From Bradyrhizobium sp. 4 (GTDB lineage: Bacteria; Pseudomonadota; Alphaproteobacteria; Rhizobiales; Xanthobacteraceae): DNA of 64,000 bases. The notes under the pieces are model-generated. The model worked only from the letters and a program-made list of their open reading frames with translations. It was not told the origin of the DNA and ran no database searches. Position numbers and translations under genes: made by a program. Shown here piece by piece: positions 8,015 to 17,032 of the stretch (position 1 is the stretch's first letter; the number at the start of each line of letters is the position of its first letter). The stretch lies in the NCBI RefSeq assembly GCF_023100905.1, contig NZ_CP064686.1, positions 4,836,001-4,900,000 of the forward strand. Reading direction: 5' to 3'.

Positions 8015-9235
8015 GTGAAAGATCAGCCGAGATCCAGACGCCCATTTGGGGAGGGTGGCATCGATCAGCGCGGCGCCAATGTTTTCAGGCTCCGATGGCG
8101 GGCGAACGGAAAACGGTTCACGAAAGTATTCCATGGAACCAAGGCCGCAGCCCAAAAGGAAATAAGGGCGCTCGTCACCGCAGTCGATACCGGGGAACAC
8201 GTTGACCCTAGCAAGATCACGGTTGCGCAATGGATCGATCAGTGGATCGCCGCCGGCGCGCCAGGGCGGAAAAAAACGAAGGTCGGTCAGCGCACCCTGG
8301 AACGTTACGAGGAACTGTTGCGCGTCCACGTCAAGCCCAAGCTCGGCCAAAAGGTACTGCAGAAACTCAAGGCCACCGACATCGACGAGCTCTATGGTGA
8401 GCTCGAGACGAAGCTGGCGCCGATGACGGTCAATCACGTTCACCGCTGCTTCAACTCTTCCTTATCGACGGCCGAGCGGAAGGGCATGATCACGAGCAAT
8501 CCGATGAATCGGATCGAGCAGCTGCCGTCTGCGGGAGAGAGCGATCACGGTCTTGCTTTGGACGAGACGGACCTGAAGACCCTGGTAACCGGCTTCAGGC
8601 CATCGGCCGCATTGTATACGCCTGTCGCCGTCACTGCTTCAACCGGAGTCCGCCGCAACGAACTACTGGCCTTCCGCTGGACCGACTTTAACTGCGAGGC
8701 AAAGACCCTCAGAGTGGAACGCGCGCTGGAGGTCACCAAGAAGTTCGGCGTGCGATGCAAGCCGCCTAAGACTTGGCGAGGCAAGCGAACGATCGCCCTG
8801 GACGACGGCGTCCTCGCCCTGCTGGTCGCCGAGCGGGAGAAACACCAGCGGATCGTTGCTGGGATCCCCGACGGCGCGGACGTGGACCTGAGCCTCGTCA
8901 GGCTTCCTGAGGACGCCCTGATCTTTCCGGCGATGCCGCCGGCTGGTCAGGATTTCGACTTCGCCCGCCCGCGCGACCCCAGCGGCTTCTCGAAGCACTT
9001 CCGCCGGGCTGCTGACGCCTTGGGGTTCGTCGGCTTCGAATTTCATCATCTCCGGGGCACCCACGCGACCCTGCTCTTGGACAAGGGCGTACCGGTGCAC
9101 ACGGTGGCCGAGCGCATCGGCGACGACCCCGCGGTCTTATTGAGGAACTACGCGAAGCGGAAGCGGAAGCAGACCGCCGACACGTCAGTCGCCACTGTGA
9201 TCAATACGCTATCCGCCGGGATTTTCGGGTCCTGA
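8015..9235 (+). CDS. Tyrosine recombinase (phage-type integrase) of the tRNA-Trp island
   Basis: Site-specific recombinase of about 406 residues. It has an N-terminal AP2-like arm-binding part (GGIDQRGANVFRLRWRANGK), a SAM-like core-binding domain (TVAQWIDQWI) and a catalytic domain. Active-site residues seen are Arg in TGVRRNELLAFRW, HxxR in HHLRGTHATLLL and Tyr in LLRNYAKR. The fifth position, usually His or Trp in an LGH motif, reads RIGDD, so it is Asp here. The GTG at 8015 has a GGAG ribosome site; an in-frame GTG at 7952 would add 21 residues. The gene ends 75 nt from the 3' end of tRNA-Trp, the classical position of an island integrase. Confidence 0.85.
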   Translation: MKDQPRSRRPFGEGGIDQRGANVFRLRWRANGKRFTKVFHGTKAAAQKEIRALVTAVDTGEHVDPSKITVAQWIDQWIAAGAPGRKKTKVGQRTLERYEELLRVHVKPKLGQKVLQKLKATDIDELYGELETKLAPMTVNHVHRCFNSSLSTAERKGMITSNPMNRIEQLPSAGESDHGLALDETDLKTLVTGFRPSAALYTPVAVTASTGVRRNELLAFRWTDFNCEAKTLRVERALEVTKKFGVRCKPPKTWRGKRTIALDDGVLALLVAEREKHQRIVAGIPDGADVDLSLVRLPEDALIFPAMPPAGQDFDFARPRDPSGFSKHFRRAADALGFVGFEFHHLRGTHATLLLDKGVPVHTVAERIGDDPAVLLRNYAKRKRKQTADTSVATVINTLSAGIFGS

Positions 9236-9309
9236 GCCGGTTGGGTCCAGCTTAGGTCCACGTTCAAGGTCTGTTCGGGGGGCTTAGGCCGTTAACCCAT
9301 TGAATTATG

Positions 9310-9385
9310 TGGCAGGAGTGGCAGGGCTCGAACCTGCGACCCCCGGTTTTGGAGACCGGTGCTCTACCAATTGAGCTACACTCCT
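9310..9385 (-). tRNA. tRNA-Trp(CCA)
   Basis: On the minus strand the sequence begins AGGAGTGTAGCTCAATTGGT, has the anticodon loop CTCCAAA (CCA anticodon), a TTCGAGCC T-loop region and an encoded CCA end at 9310-9312. The acceptor stem AGGAGTG/CACTCCT pairs fully. Its 3' end faces the integrase, so it is the probable integration target. Confidence 0.96.
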
Positions 9386-9547
9386 ACGGACCCTGCGTTG
9401 CCGCCCGGATCAGGCCGCTTTGAAGCACAGGGGGCGGCCGGATTGCAAGGCCGGATTGCAAGGGTGAAGCGCGCTGGCTTCGCTTGTTTGTGCCGCGCCT
9501 TATGGGCCACAGTCCGCTCCGAACAACAATAAGCACCGGGAGTGCCA

Positions 9548-10798
9548 ATGACTGCCCAAGCCTTTGCGACTGCCCAAGCGTCCGCGACAGCCCCTCGCCC
9601 CTCGACCGCGCCGAAGACCCCGCCTCTGCCGGAATCCCGCCCCGAGACGCTCGGGCTGTCGCGCCCGCGCCTCCAGGCCATGTCGGACGCCTTCAAGCGC
9701 GAGATCGACAAGGGAACCGTGCCCGGCGTCACCGTGCTGGTGGCACGGCACGGTCAGGTCGGCTGGTTCGAGGCGCTCGGCAGACAGAGCCCGACAGGCG
9801 CAGCGCCGATGGCGCATGATTCGATCTTCCGTATCTTCTCGATGACCAAGCCGATCGTGTCGGTCGGCATCATGACGCTGGTCGAGGACGGCCACCTGCT
9901 CCTTGCCGACCCCGTCGCGAAATTCATCCCGGAGTTCGCCAACCAAAAGGTCGGCGTGGTCAGCGGCGGCAAGCTGGAACTGGTTCCGCCGATGCGCCCG
10001 ATGACGGTGCAGGACCTGCTCCGCCACACCTCCGGCCTGACCTACGAGCACCAGGGCGACGGCCCCGTGCACAAAATCTACCAGGACTCGCGGGTGCGCA
10101 GCCGCAAGATCACCAATGCCGAGCACGCCGCCTTGGTGGCGAGCTTCCCCCTGGTCTGCCATCCCGGCGACGAGTTCAACTACAGCCGCTCCACCGACAT
10201 CCTCGGTCGCATCATCGAGGTTGTCAGCGGCAAGTCGCTCGGCGCGTACCTCGCTGAGCGCATTCTTACGCCCTTGCAGATGGCCGAGACCGGCTTTGCG
10301 ACAGCGGAGGCCAATGCCGGCCGGCTCGCCGAGCCGTTCGCAGCCGATCCCTGGACCGGCGACAAGGTCGCGCTGTTCAACATGCTCGAGCAGCCAATCA
10401 TGGAGTCCGGCGGCGGCGGCCTCGTCTCGACCACCATGGACTATGCCCGTTTCGCGCTGATGCTGCGCAATGGCGGCACGCTCGACGGCAACAGGATCAT
10501 CGGCCGCAAGACGCTGGAGCTGATGGCCTCCGATCATCTCGGACCTCACGTCGTGACCAACGGCACTCTGCTGTCACCCGGCCATGGTTTCGGCCTCGGC
10601 TTCGCGGTGCGCCGCGATGCCGGCATCGCGCCCTTCCCCGGCAGCGTCGGCCAGTTTTTCTGGAGCGGCATTGCGGGGACGTTCTTCTGGATCGATCCGA
10701 AGGAGGATCTGTTCGTCGTGTTCATGAGCCAGGGCCCGGGACAGCGCGATTTTACGCGAACGCTGGTGCGGGATCTGGTGTACGCGGCGGTGGATTGA
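9548..10798 (+). CDS. Serine hydrolase of the beta-lactamase/EstB family
   Basis: Class-C-beta-lactamase-fold hydrolase, probably an esterase or peptidase rather than an antibiotic-resistance enzyme. About 416 residues. The catalytic SxxK motif is S98-M-T-K101 in RIFSMTKP. The second motif is YSR in FNYSRSTDILG (YxN equivalent), and the C-terminal HGFGLGFAV region carries the third element. There is no clear signal peptide; the N-terminal 35 residues are Ala/Pro-rich. The ATG at 9548 is preferred to the GTG two codons earlier. It stands alone beside tRNA-Trp; substrate unknown. Confidence 0.87.
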   Translation: MTAQAFATAQASATAPRPSTAPKTPPLPESRPETLGLSRPRLQAMSDAFKREIDKGTVPGVTVLVARHGQVGWFEALGRQSPTGAAPMAHDSIFRIFSMTKPIVSVGIMTLVEDGHLLLADPVAKFIPEFANQKVGVVSGGKLELVPPMRPMTVQDLLRHTSGLTYEHQGDGPVHKIYQDSRVRSRKITNAEHAALVASFPLVCHPGDEFNYSRSTDILGRIIEVVSGKSLGAYLAERILTPLQMAETGFATAEANAGRLAEPFAADPWTGDKVALFNMLEQPIMESGGGGLVSTTMDYARFALMLRNGGTLDGNRIIGRKTLELMASDHLGPHVVTNGTLLSPGHGFGLGFAVRRDAGIAPFPGSVGQFFWSGIAGTFFWIDPKEDLFVVFMSQGPGQRDFTRTLVRDLVYAAVD

Positions 10799-10838
10799 GA
10801 CGGCGCCGCTATGCGCGGCGCTGCATCCACATTTTCGC

Positions 10839-10952
10839 TGTCATGCCCCGGCTTGACCGGGGCATCCAGTACGCCGCGGCGGATCTCGTGGGAGCGAGCT
10901 CTGCAACGAAGGCCGCGGAGTACTGGATCGCCCGCCTTCGCGGGCGATGACA
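10839..10952. repeat. Palindromic intergenic repeat
   Basis: Inverted-repeat unit with ends TGTCAT/ATGACA, an inner hairpin CCCCGGCTTGACCGGGG, paired CATCCAGTACGCCGCGG/CCGCGGAGTACTGGATC arms and a GCCCGCCTTCGCGGGC hairpin. It lies between convergent genes, as expected for a dispersed Bradyrhizobium-type element; it may also stop transcription. Confidence 0.65.
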
Positions 10953-10964
10953 CCTACTGGTGCT

Positions 10965-11732
10965 TCAACTGATTGTCGCGCCGCCGTCGATCACCATGGT
11001 CTGGCCGGTCATGAAGTCGCCGGCCTTCGAGCCCAGGAACACCGCGGCGCCCGCGATCTCGTCGGGGATGCCGATGCGCAGCAGCGGCGAACGCGCGGTC
11101 GAGGCTTTCAAATTCTCCGGATTGTCCCACAACGCTTTCGCAAAATCGGTCTTGATCAGGCCCGGCGCGATGCAGTTCACGCGGATGTTGTGCGGGCCAT
11201 ATTCGCAGGCCAAATTGCGCGCGAGCTGCATGTCTGCGGCTTTCGAGATCGCGTAGGCGCCGAGGATGGTCGAGCCTTTCAGACCGCCGATCGAGGAGAC
11301 GATGATGATCGAGCCGTCCTTGCGCTCGATCATCTGCGGCACCACCATCGAGATCAGCCAGTTGTTGGCGACGATGTTGTTGTCCAGGATCTTCCTGAAC
11401 TGATCGTCGGAGATGCCGGCGAGCGGGCCGTAATACGGGTTCGACGCGGCGTTGCAGACCAGCACGTCGATCTTGCCAAAGGCGCGGTTGCTCTCGTCGA
11501 TGAGGTTTTGCAGGTTTTCCTTCGACGAGATGTTGGCGGCGATCGCCACCGCGGTACCTTTGCCGAACTTGTCGTTGATGCTCTTGGCGACCTGGTCGCA
11601 AACGTCGGCCTTGCGCGAGGAGATCACCACCTTGGCGCCGTGCTCGGCCATGCGCTCGGCGATCGAAAGCCCGATGCCGCGCGTCGAGCCGGTGATGACG
11701 GCGACTTTCCCCTTCATGTCGAACAAGGTCAT
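10965..11732 (-). CDS. Short-chain dehydrogenase/reductase
   Basis: NAD(P)-dependent oxidoreductase of 255 residues, the full length of a classical SDR. The cofactor-binding motif is TGSTRGIG (about residues 15-22), NAAS is present, and the catalytic Ser plus YAISK (YxxxK) follow. The C-terminal RVNCIAPGLIKTDF and GQTMVIDGG are typical of FabG-like SDRs. The substrate is unknown; the neighbourhood (phosphotransferase, acyl-CoA dehydrogenase, second SDR) suggests acyl or alcohol metabolism. It is co-directional with the phosphatase gene 67 nt upstream. Confidence 0.88.
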   Translation of the reverse strand: MTLFDMKGKVAVITGSTRGIGLSIAERMAEHGAKVVISSRKADVCDQVAKSINDKFGKGTAVAIAANISSKENLQNLIDESNRAFGKIDVLVCNAASNPYYGPLAGISDDQFRKILDNNIVANNWLISMVVPQMIERKDGSIIIVSSIGGLKGSTILGAYAISKAADMQLARNLACEYGPHNIRVNCIAPGLIKTDFAKALWDNPENLKASTARSPLLRIGIPDEIAGAAVFLGSKAGDFMTGQTMVIDGGATIS

Positions 11733-11799
11733 GTTTCTCTCCCAGAGTACGTTTTGATTGCTTGAAGCTTACGCCGCATCCGCGCGACCGGGCAATTGC

Positions 11800-12498
11800 T
11801 CAGGCGAGCTTCTTGACTTCCGGTCCCGCGGGTTGATGCATCGCCGCATGCGCGTCGTCCGCGATCCACGGCTGCTGGTTCACCATCGGCAGCCGCCAGA
11901 CATCGCGCTCGGGGCTTGCGAAATAGTCGAGCCGCGTCACCGAGCAATTGTCGATATCGAACGCGAGCCCCCGCTCCGGCTGATTGTCGAGCGCCAAGCC
12001 CAGCGCCGCCTTGATGGTGCCGCCATGTGCAACCGCGATCACGTCCTGCCCGGCGGCCTCATTGTTGATCCGCTCGATGGTGCGGCGGGCACGGTTGTAG
12101 AGATCCATGAAGCTTTCGCCGCCGGGCGCAGGCTCGTTGATATCGGCAAACCAGCTCGAGCCGACGGGACGGCTGGCGATGAACTCGGCGCGGTTCATGC
12201 CCTGCCAGCGGCCGAGATTTTGTTCGGCGAGGTCGGCTTCCCATTTCATCGATGCAGGCCTCGGGAAGCCGGCCGCCCAGATCGCTTCGGCGGTCTGATG
12301 CGTGCGCATCAGATTGCTCGAATACCAGACCGCCTTGCGTGGCAGCACCTTGGCAACAGCATTGAAGACGTAGGTATCGCTGGTGTCGCAGGCGAGATCA
12401 GACTGACCGTAGATGTTGCCGCCGTCATTGCGCACGGGCGCGTGACGGACCCACCACCAGCGTGTCGTGACCACTTTGGGCTTGTCTGCACCTGCCAT
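11800..12498 (-). CDS. Histidine phosphatase family protein
   Basis: Phosphoglycerate-mutase-like phosphatase of 232 residues. The catalytic WWVRHAPV (RHG-type motif, with Ala in place of Gly) is near residue 15, SSNLMRTHQTAEAIW follows, and a second conserved His lies in VIAVAHGGTIKAAL. The ATG at 12498 gives the family's normal length; the same frame stays open upstream over the start of the next SDR gene, but that part carries no domain. It lies upstream of and co-directional with the SDR at 10965 and may be in one unit with it. Physiological substrate unknown. Confidence 0.85.
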   Translation of the reverse strand: MAGADKPKVVTTRWWWVRHAPVRNDGGNIYGQSDLACDTSDTYVFNAVAKVLPRKAVWYSSNLMRTHQTAEAIWAAGFPRPASMKWEADLAEQNLGRWQGMNRAEFIASRPVGSSWFADINEPAPGGESFMDLYNRARRTIERINNEAAGQDVIAVAHGGTIKAALGLALDNQPERGLAFDIDNCSVTRLDYFASPERDVWRLPMVNQQPWIADDAHAAMHQPAGPEVKKLA

Positions 12499-12631
12499 CG
12501 AAACCCTTCCATCCCGTTTGATGTCGCTGTACGTCAGTAGTGAACGTGTCTCAAGACACTTTACCGTTTGAAATCTTGTTTGAAATTCCGTCGCGCGGCA
12601 AGCGTCGCGTGCGAACCAAGGGAGAAACCGC

Positions 12632-13417
12632 ATGGGCCGTCTGCAAGGCAAATCCGTCATCATCACCGGTGCCGGCAGCGGCATCGGCCGCGCGGCCGCG
12701 CTGCTGTTCACCAGAGAAGGCGCCAAGCTGATCGCGGTCGATCGCACCGAGGCGGTGAAGGAGACGGTCGACGAGGTAAAGAAGGCCGGCGGTATCGCCG
12801 AAGCCATGATGGCGGACGCGGGCTCCGAACAGGACGTCATGGCCGTGATCGACAAGGCGGTGAAGACGCACGGCCGCCTCGACGTGATCTGGGCCAATGC
12901 CGGCGTCTCCGGCGGACTCGTTCCGCTCGGCGAGCAGACCGTCGAGCAGTGGCAGGAGGTTTTGCGCATCAATCTGATCGGGCCGTTTCTCGCGGTGAAG
13001 CATGCGATGCCGCACATGGTGAAGCAGCAGTCCGGCGCGATCGTGCTGACCGCGTCCGTCGCTGGCCTCAAGGCCGGCGCCAGCGGACATCCCTATGCCG
13101 CAAGCAAGGCCGGCGTCATCTCCCTGGTGCAGACCACGGCGTATTCGCTCACCGGCACCGGTGTGCGCATCAACGCGGTGTGCCCCGGCCTGATCGAGAC
13201 CGGCATGACCAAACCGATCTTCGACCGCGCCAAGGAGCGCGGCACCGCCGACAAGATCGGCCAGCTCAATCCACTCAAGCGTCCCGGCCAGCCGCACGAG
13301 CTCGCCGCGATGGGACTGTTTCTGGCCAGCGACGAGGCGTCGTATGTCAACGGCCAGGCGTTCCCGGTGGACGGTGGGCTGACGGCGTCGATGCCGTATA
13401 CGGGGAAACCGGTTTAG
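12632..13417 (+). CDS. Short-chain dehydrogenase/reductase
   Basis: 261-residue classical SDR with TGAGSGIG cofactor motif, NAGVSGG, a catalytic Ser in TASVAGL and Tyr/Lys in YAASK. C-terminal PVDGGLTAS matches 3-oxoacyl-reductase-like members. The start has a GGGAG ribosome site (about 12620). It is divergent from the phosphatase gene with about 130 bp between. It lies in the same lipid/acyl metabolic neighbourhood as the SDR at 10965; substrate unknown. Confidence 0.88.
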   Translation: MGRLQGKSVIITGAGSGIGRAAALLFTREGAKLIAVDRTEAVKETVDEVKKAGGIAEAMMADAGSEQDVMAVIDKAVKTHGRLDVIWANAGVSGGLVPLGEQTVEQWQEVLRINLIGPFLAVKHAMPHMVKQQSGAIVLTASVAGLKAGASGHPYAASKAGVISLVQTTAYSLTGTGVRINAVCPGLIETGMTKPIFDRAKERGTADKIGQLNPLKRPGQPHELAAMGLFLASDEASYVNGQAFPVDGGLTASMPYTGKPV

Positions 13418-13434
13418 CGCAACTGCTTCAGCAC

Positions 13435-13514
13435 CGTCATTGCGAGCGCAGCGAAGCAATCCAGAATCTTTCCGCGGCGGCAGACTGGATTGCTTCGCTG
13501 CGCTCGCAATGACG
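13435..13514. repeat. Perfect 30-bp inverted repeat with a 20-bp loop
   Basis: An 80-bp palindromic unit. The left arm starts CGTCATTGCGAGCGCAGCGA (30 bp, to 13464), and its exact reverse complement ends CGCTCGCAATGACG at 13514. It is a close relative of the imperfect unit at 14996-15082 and part of the dispersed Bradyrhizobium-type repeat family. Confidence 0.8.
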
Positions 13515-13812
13515 GAGTCTTTGGATGGCAGCGTCACGCTTCCATTCACATTCTCGATCGCAGATGCACCTTCGCATCCTCGCGGCTTGTTCGCCCGGGC
13601 TTTGCTTTGGTCGTCTCACCCAGACGGCATACGCCGCTTCCGAATTTCGGCAAAGTTTCGCCGCCGCGCGTTGGGCCACGGCTCGCGTGTTTTGCTCGAG
13701 GCAACGCAAGGCGTTGCAGGCTCGGATTTGTGCTGGTTTGCCCTACCACCCGCAACATTGGTATGGTTCGTGCAAGCACTTCAGCTTCCATCCCCCTGAC
13801 AAGAACGTGAAA
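13515..13812. other. Intergenic stretch upstream of the ArgE-like gene
   Basis: About 300 bases between the palindrome and the deacetylase start. The frame is open in phase with the deacetylase back to 13525, but the translation is Ser/Arg/Ala-rich and unlike the family. I see no gene, tRNA or convincing terminator here. Confidence 0.5.
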
Positions 13813-14985
13813 ATGCCAAGCTCAAGACCCGACCGTATTCGCAAGCTGCTCGCCGACCTCGTCGGCTTCGACACGATCAGCGATCGCTCCAACCTGCCCC
13901 TGATCGCGCATATCGAGAGCTATCTCGCCACGCTCGACGTCAAGGGTGAGCGCATCGTCGACGAGACCGGACAGAAAGCCTCACTATGGGTCACCATTGG
14001 ACCTGAGGACTGCCCGGGCCTGGTGCTGTCGGGGCATACCGACGTGGTGCCCGTGGTCGGCCAGGACTGGAGCCACGATCCGTTCAAGCTGATCGAGCGC
14101 GACGGCAGGCTCTATGGCCGCGGCACCACCGACATGAAGGGCTTCGTCGCGGTGTGCCTCGCCATGGTGCCAGAGATGCTGGAAGCGAAGCTCGCGACAC
14201 CGATCCATCTGGCGATCTCCTATGACGAGGAGATCGGCTGCGTCGGCGTGCGGCCGATGCTGCGCGAGGTCGCGAAGAAACGGATCAAGCCACTCGGCGC
14301 CTTCATCGGCGAGCCGACCGAGATGAAGGTCATCATCGGCCACAAGGGCAAGCACGGCGTGCGCGCGACCTTCAAGGGGCTCGCCCGCCACTCCTCGATC
14401 GCGCCCGAGGGTGTCAACGCCATCGAATACGCCGCCGAGCTGATCGTCGAAATCCGCCGTCGCGCCGTGGCGCTCGCAGCCGTGCGAGCGGCCGACAGCC
14501 TCTACGACGTTCCGCACTCGACGCTGCTCACCAGCATCGTCCATGGCGGCGCCGCGCTGAACATCGTCCCTGATACTTGTACGGTGGATTTCGAATGCCG
14601 CGGCATCGGAATTACGGAGTCGCGCGAGGTGACGGATGCGATCGTCGCCTGGGCCAAGGCGAAGATCGAGCCAGCGATGAAGAAGCAGCATCCGGACTGC
14701 GGCATCGATTTCGAAGAGATCCTCGACTACCCTGCGCTTGACACGGCGGCCGATGCGACAATCGTCACGCTGGCCAAGAGCCTGGCTGGCCGCAACGACC
14801 ACGCCAAAGTCGCGTTCGGCACCGAGGCAAGCCTGTTCGCCAGCATGGCCGATATCCCGTCCGTCGTGATTGGCCCCGGCTCGATCGCGCAGGCGCATAC
14901 ACCGGACGAATTCGTGGAAATGGCGGAGCTGGAGAAATGCGCCGGCTTCGTGGAGAAGCTGATCGCGCATTGCGTGAAGGGGTAA
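13813..14985 (+). CDS. argE: Acetylornithine deacetylase (ArgE-like)
   Basis: M20 family metallopeptidase of 390 residues that removes the acetyl group from N-acetylornithine in arginine synthesis. Metal ligands and catalytic residues are seen in GHTDVVPV, GRGTTDMKG and DEEIGCVG, with the last His in IAQAHTPDEF. The dimerisation domain (KHGVRATFKGLARHSS) is present. The ATG at 13813 gives the family length; the open frame runs further upstream without similarity. The ArgE/DapE distinction rests on length and the AxGxFIGEPTEMKV-type region (GAFIGEPTEMKV here), so the substrate is likely but not certain. Confidence 0.85.
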   Translation: MPSSRPDRIRKLLADLVGFDTISDRSNLPLIAHIESYLATLDVKGERIVDETGQKASLWVTIGPEDCPGLVLSGHTDVVPVVGQDWSHDPFKLIERDGRLYGRGTTDMKGFVAVCLAMVPEMLEAKLATPIHLAISYDEEIGCVGVRPMLREVAKKRIKPLGAFIGEPTEMKVIIGHKGKHGVRATFKGLARHSSIAPEGVNAIEYAAELIVEIRRRAVALAAVRAADSLYDVPHSTLLTSIVHGGAALNIVPDTCTVDFECRGIGITESREVTDAIVAWAKAKIEPAMKKQHPDCGIDFEEILDYPALDTAADATIVTLAKSLAGRNDHAKVAFGTEASLFASMADIPSVVIGPGSIAQAHTPDEFVEMAELEKCAGFVEKLIAHCVKG

Positions 14986-14995
14986 GGCTTCTCCT

Positions 14996-15082
14996 CGTCA
15001 TTGCGAGCGAAGCGAAGCAATCCAGAATGGTTCCGCGGGGGCAGTCTGGATTGCTTCGTCGCAAGAGCTCCTCGCAATGACG
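14996..15082. repeat. Imperfect palindromic intergenic repeat
   Basis: Same family as 13435-13514: CGTCATTGCGAGCGAAGCGA at the left and a diverged CTCGCAATGACG at the right end, with CAATCCAG/CTGGATTG inner arms. A short insertion disrupts the right arm. It lies between convergent ArgE and LysE genes and may act as a transcription end. Confidence 0.7.
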
Positions 15083-15124
15083 GGAGTATGTGGGGCAGCG
15101 CGTATCCCACGTGAGCGGTGCGCC

Positions 15125-15751
15125 TCATCGCTCCTGCAAGGCCAGCCGCACACCGACGGCGCAGTAGATCGTCCCGACCACCTTGTCCTGCCATTTCACG
15201 ACGGCCGGATGGCGGCGTAGCAAATTGCCGAGGCGGCCGGCGCCGACGGCGAACACCACCGTACTGAGGAGGCCGAGCAACACGAACACAGCGCCGAAGA
15301 GCGCGAGCTGTAGCGTCGTCGAGCCGTGTTCTGGACGGACGAACTGCGGCAGGAACGCGAGGAAGAACAGCGCGGTCTTGGGATTGAGCACTTCGGTCAG
15401 CACGGCCTGCCGGAAGGCCCGCGCTGCGCTGATCGCGGGCGCACCGCCATTCACCTCGATCGGCGTCTTGTCGAGCATGGCGCGAATGCCGAGATAGATC
15501 AGGAAGCCCGCGCCCGCGTATTTGACGACGCTGAACAGCAGCGCCGACGTTGCAATGATCGCAGAGAGGCCGACGATTGCCATGGTGGTGTGGACCACGT
15601 CACCAGCCGCAATTCCCGCGCCCGTCGCGATGCCGACCCTGGTTCCCGAGCTCGCGGCGCGCGCCATGGTGAGGAGCGTCGCCGGACCGGGAATGAAGAC
15701 GAAGCCGAGGACGATGAGGATGTAGGTGATGAGCGTGGTGTGGTCGATCAT
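15125..15751 (-). CDS. LysE/RhtB-family amino-acid exporter
   Basis: Inner-membrane exporter of 208 residues with about six hydrophobic segments. The family hallmark is in the first 40 residues: VLGFVFIPGPATLLTMARAA, then GTRVGIATGAGIAAGD. NPKTALFFLAFLPQF in the middle is also typical. The ATG at 15751 is chosen because the upstream extension is hydrophilic and unlike the family. Substrate (Lys, Arg, homoserine/threonine or other) cannot be read from sequence. Confidence 0.9.
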   Translation of the reverse strand: MIDHTTLITYILIVLGFVFIPGPATLLTMARAASSGTRVGIATGAGIAAGDVVHTTMAIVGLSAIIATSALLFSVVKYAGAGFLIYLGIRAMLDKTPIEVNGGAPAISAARAFRQAVLTEVLNPKTALFFLAFLPQFVRPEHGSTTLQLALFGAVFVLLGLLSTVVFAVGAGRLGNLLRRHPAVVKWQDKVVGTIYCAVGVRLALQER

Positions 15752-15841
15752 GCGGGTATCTCTCTCGTCATTCTGTCCCGTGTCCCGGACACGAGAGGAA
15801 CGCAAGCAAAGGCGCGGCCGCCGGCAGCGCCTTCGGAGTCC

Positions 15842-16900
15842 TTAAACCGCGCCGGCCTTCTGCGCATACTCCCAAGACGCTTTCGACAGCGGTACGGTGC
15901 GCTTGGCTGACTCCAGCGCCTTGGCATTCGCCGCGGTGCCGTCGCGGACGCGGCCAGCGATGCCTTGCGTGATGCCGGCGAGGCGGAACAGGTTGTAAGC
16001 AAAATACCAGTTGAGGTCAGGCACCGTCATCTTGGTGACGTTGCAATAGATCTGCGCGGCTTCCTCCACGCTCGGGATGTTGAGCGCCTTGAGGTCGGCG
16101 CCGTCCAGGCCGGGCATCACCCACTGCATCAGCAGATAGGTGAAGTCGGCCATGGGATCGCCGAGCGTCGACAATTCCCAATCGAGCACGGCCTGCACGC
16201 GCGGTTCCGTCGCATGGAAAATCATGTTGTCGAGGCGATAGTCGCCGTGGACGATCGAGACGCGCGCCTGCTCCGGCACGGTCTTCGGCAGCCATTCGGC
16301 GACCTTCTCGAACTCCGGAATGGTCTGGGTCTCGGACGCGCGGTATTGCTTGGTCCAGCGGTCGATCTGGCGCGCGAAATAATTGCCGGGCTTGCCGAAG
16401 TCGCCAAGACCGATCGCGACGGGATCGAACATATGGAGCTTGGCCAGGGTCTCGATCTTGCTGGTGAAGATCTTTCGGCGATCTTCCGGCGTCTGGCTCG
16501 GCAGCGTCGGCTCCCAGAACACCCGGCCGTCTTCCATCGACATGATGTAAAACGCTGAACCGATGATGCTGTCGTCCTGGCACAGCGCATAGGCCTTCGC
16601 GACCGGAAAGCCCTGCTTTCCCAGCGCTGCGATTACCCGGTATTCGCGATCGACCGCATGCGCCGACGGCAGCAATTTGCCGAACGGCTTTCGGCGCATC
16701 ACGTAGGAGCGGTTCGGCGTGTCGAGCCGGTAGGTCGGGTTGGACTGGCCGCCCTTGAACTGGAGCACGACCAGCGGTCCCTCATAGCCTTCGACGTTGT
16801 CGCGCATCCAGGCTTCGAGCCGCATCTCGTCGATACGATGACGCTCCTCGACGGGCTTGGTGCCCGAGAATTCTTCGTCTTTCCTGACGCCGTCAGCCAC
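15842..16900 (-). CDS. APH-type phosphotransferase family protein
   Basis: 352-residue protein of the aminoglycoside-phosphotransferase fold. Key residues: the nucleotide loop near FKGGQSNPTYRL, Lys-like RRKPFG, the catalytic HGDYRLDNMIF and the metal-binding DWELSTLGDP. This is the subfamily fused to or beside acyl-CoA dehydrogenases (ACAD10/11-like), where the kinase is thought to phosphorylate 4-hydroxyacyl-CoA. Here the acyl-CoA dehydrogenase is the next gene upstream on the same strand, with a 132-nt gap. Resistance to antibiotics is not implied. Confidence 0.88.
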   Translation of the reverse strand: MADGVRKDEEFSGTKPVEERHRIDEMRLEAWMRDNVEGYEGPLVVLQFKGGQSNPTYRLDTPNRSYVMRRKPFGKLLPSAHAVDREYRVIAALGKQGFPVAKAYALCQDDSIIGSAFYIMSMEDGRVFWEPTLPSQTPEDRRKIFTSKIETLAKLHMFDPVAIGLGDFGKPGNYFARQIDRWTKQYRASETQTIPEFEKVAEWLPKTVPEQARVSIVHGDYRLDNMIFHATEPRVQAVLDWELSTLGDPMADFTYLLMQWVMPGLDGADLKALNIPSVEEAAQIYCNVTKMTVPDLNWYFAYNLFRLAGITQGIAGRVRDGTAANAKALESAKRTVPLSKASWEYAQKAGAV

Positions 16901-17032
16901 GATGACGCTCCCTCTTCAGTCCGAACATGATCCTAATCGGTAACCCCCAGCGCACTTGCGTCAAGCGGTCATCCGATCACGGATCATGCCCTGTCGTTTC
17001 TTCAAATCGGGAGCGCCAGCATGCTCTCCCGC

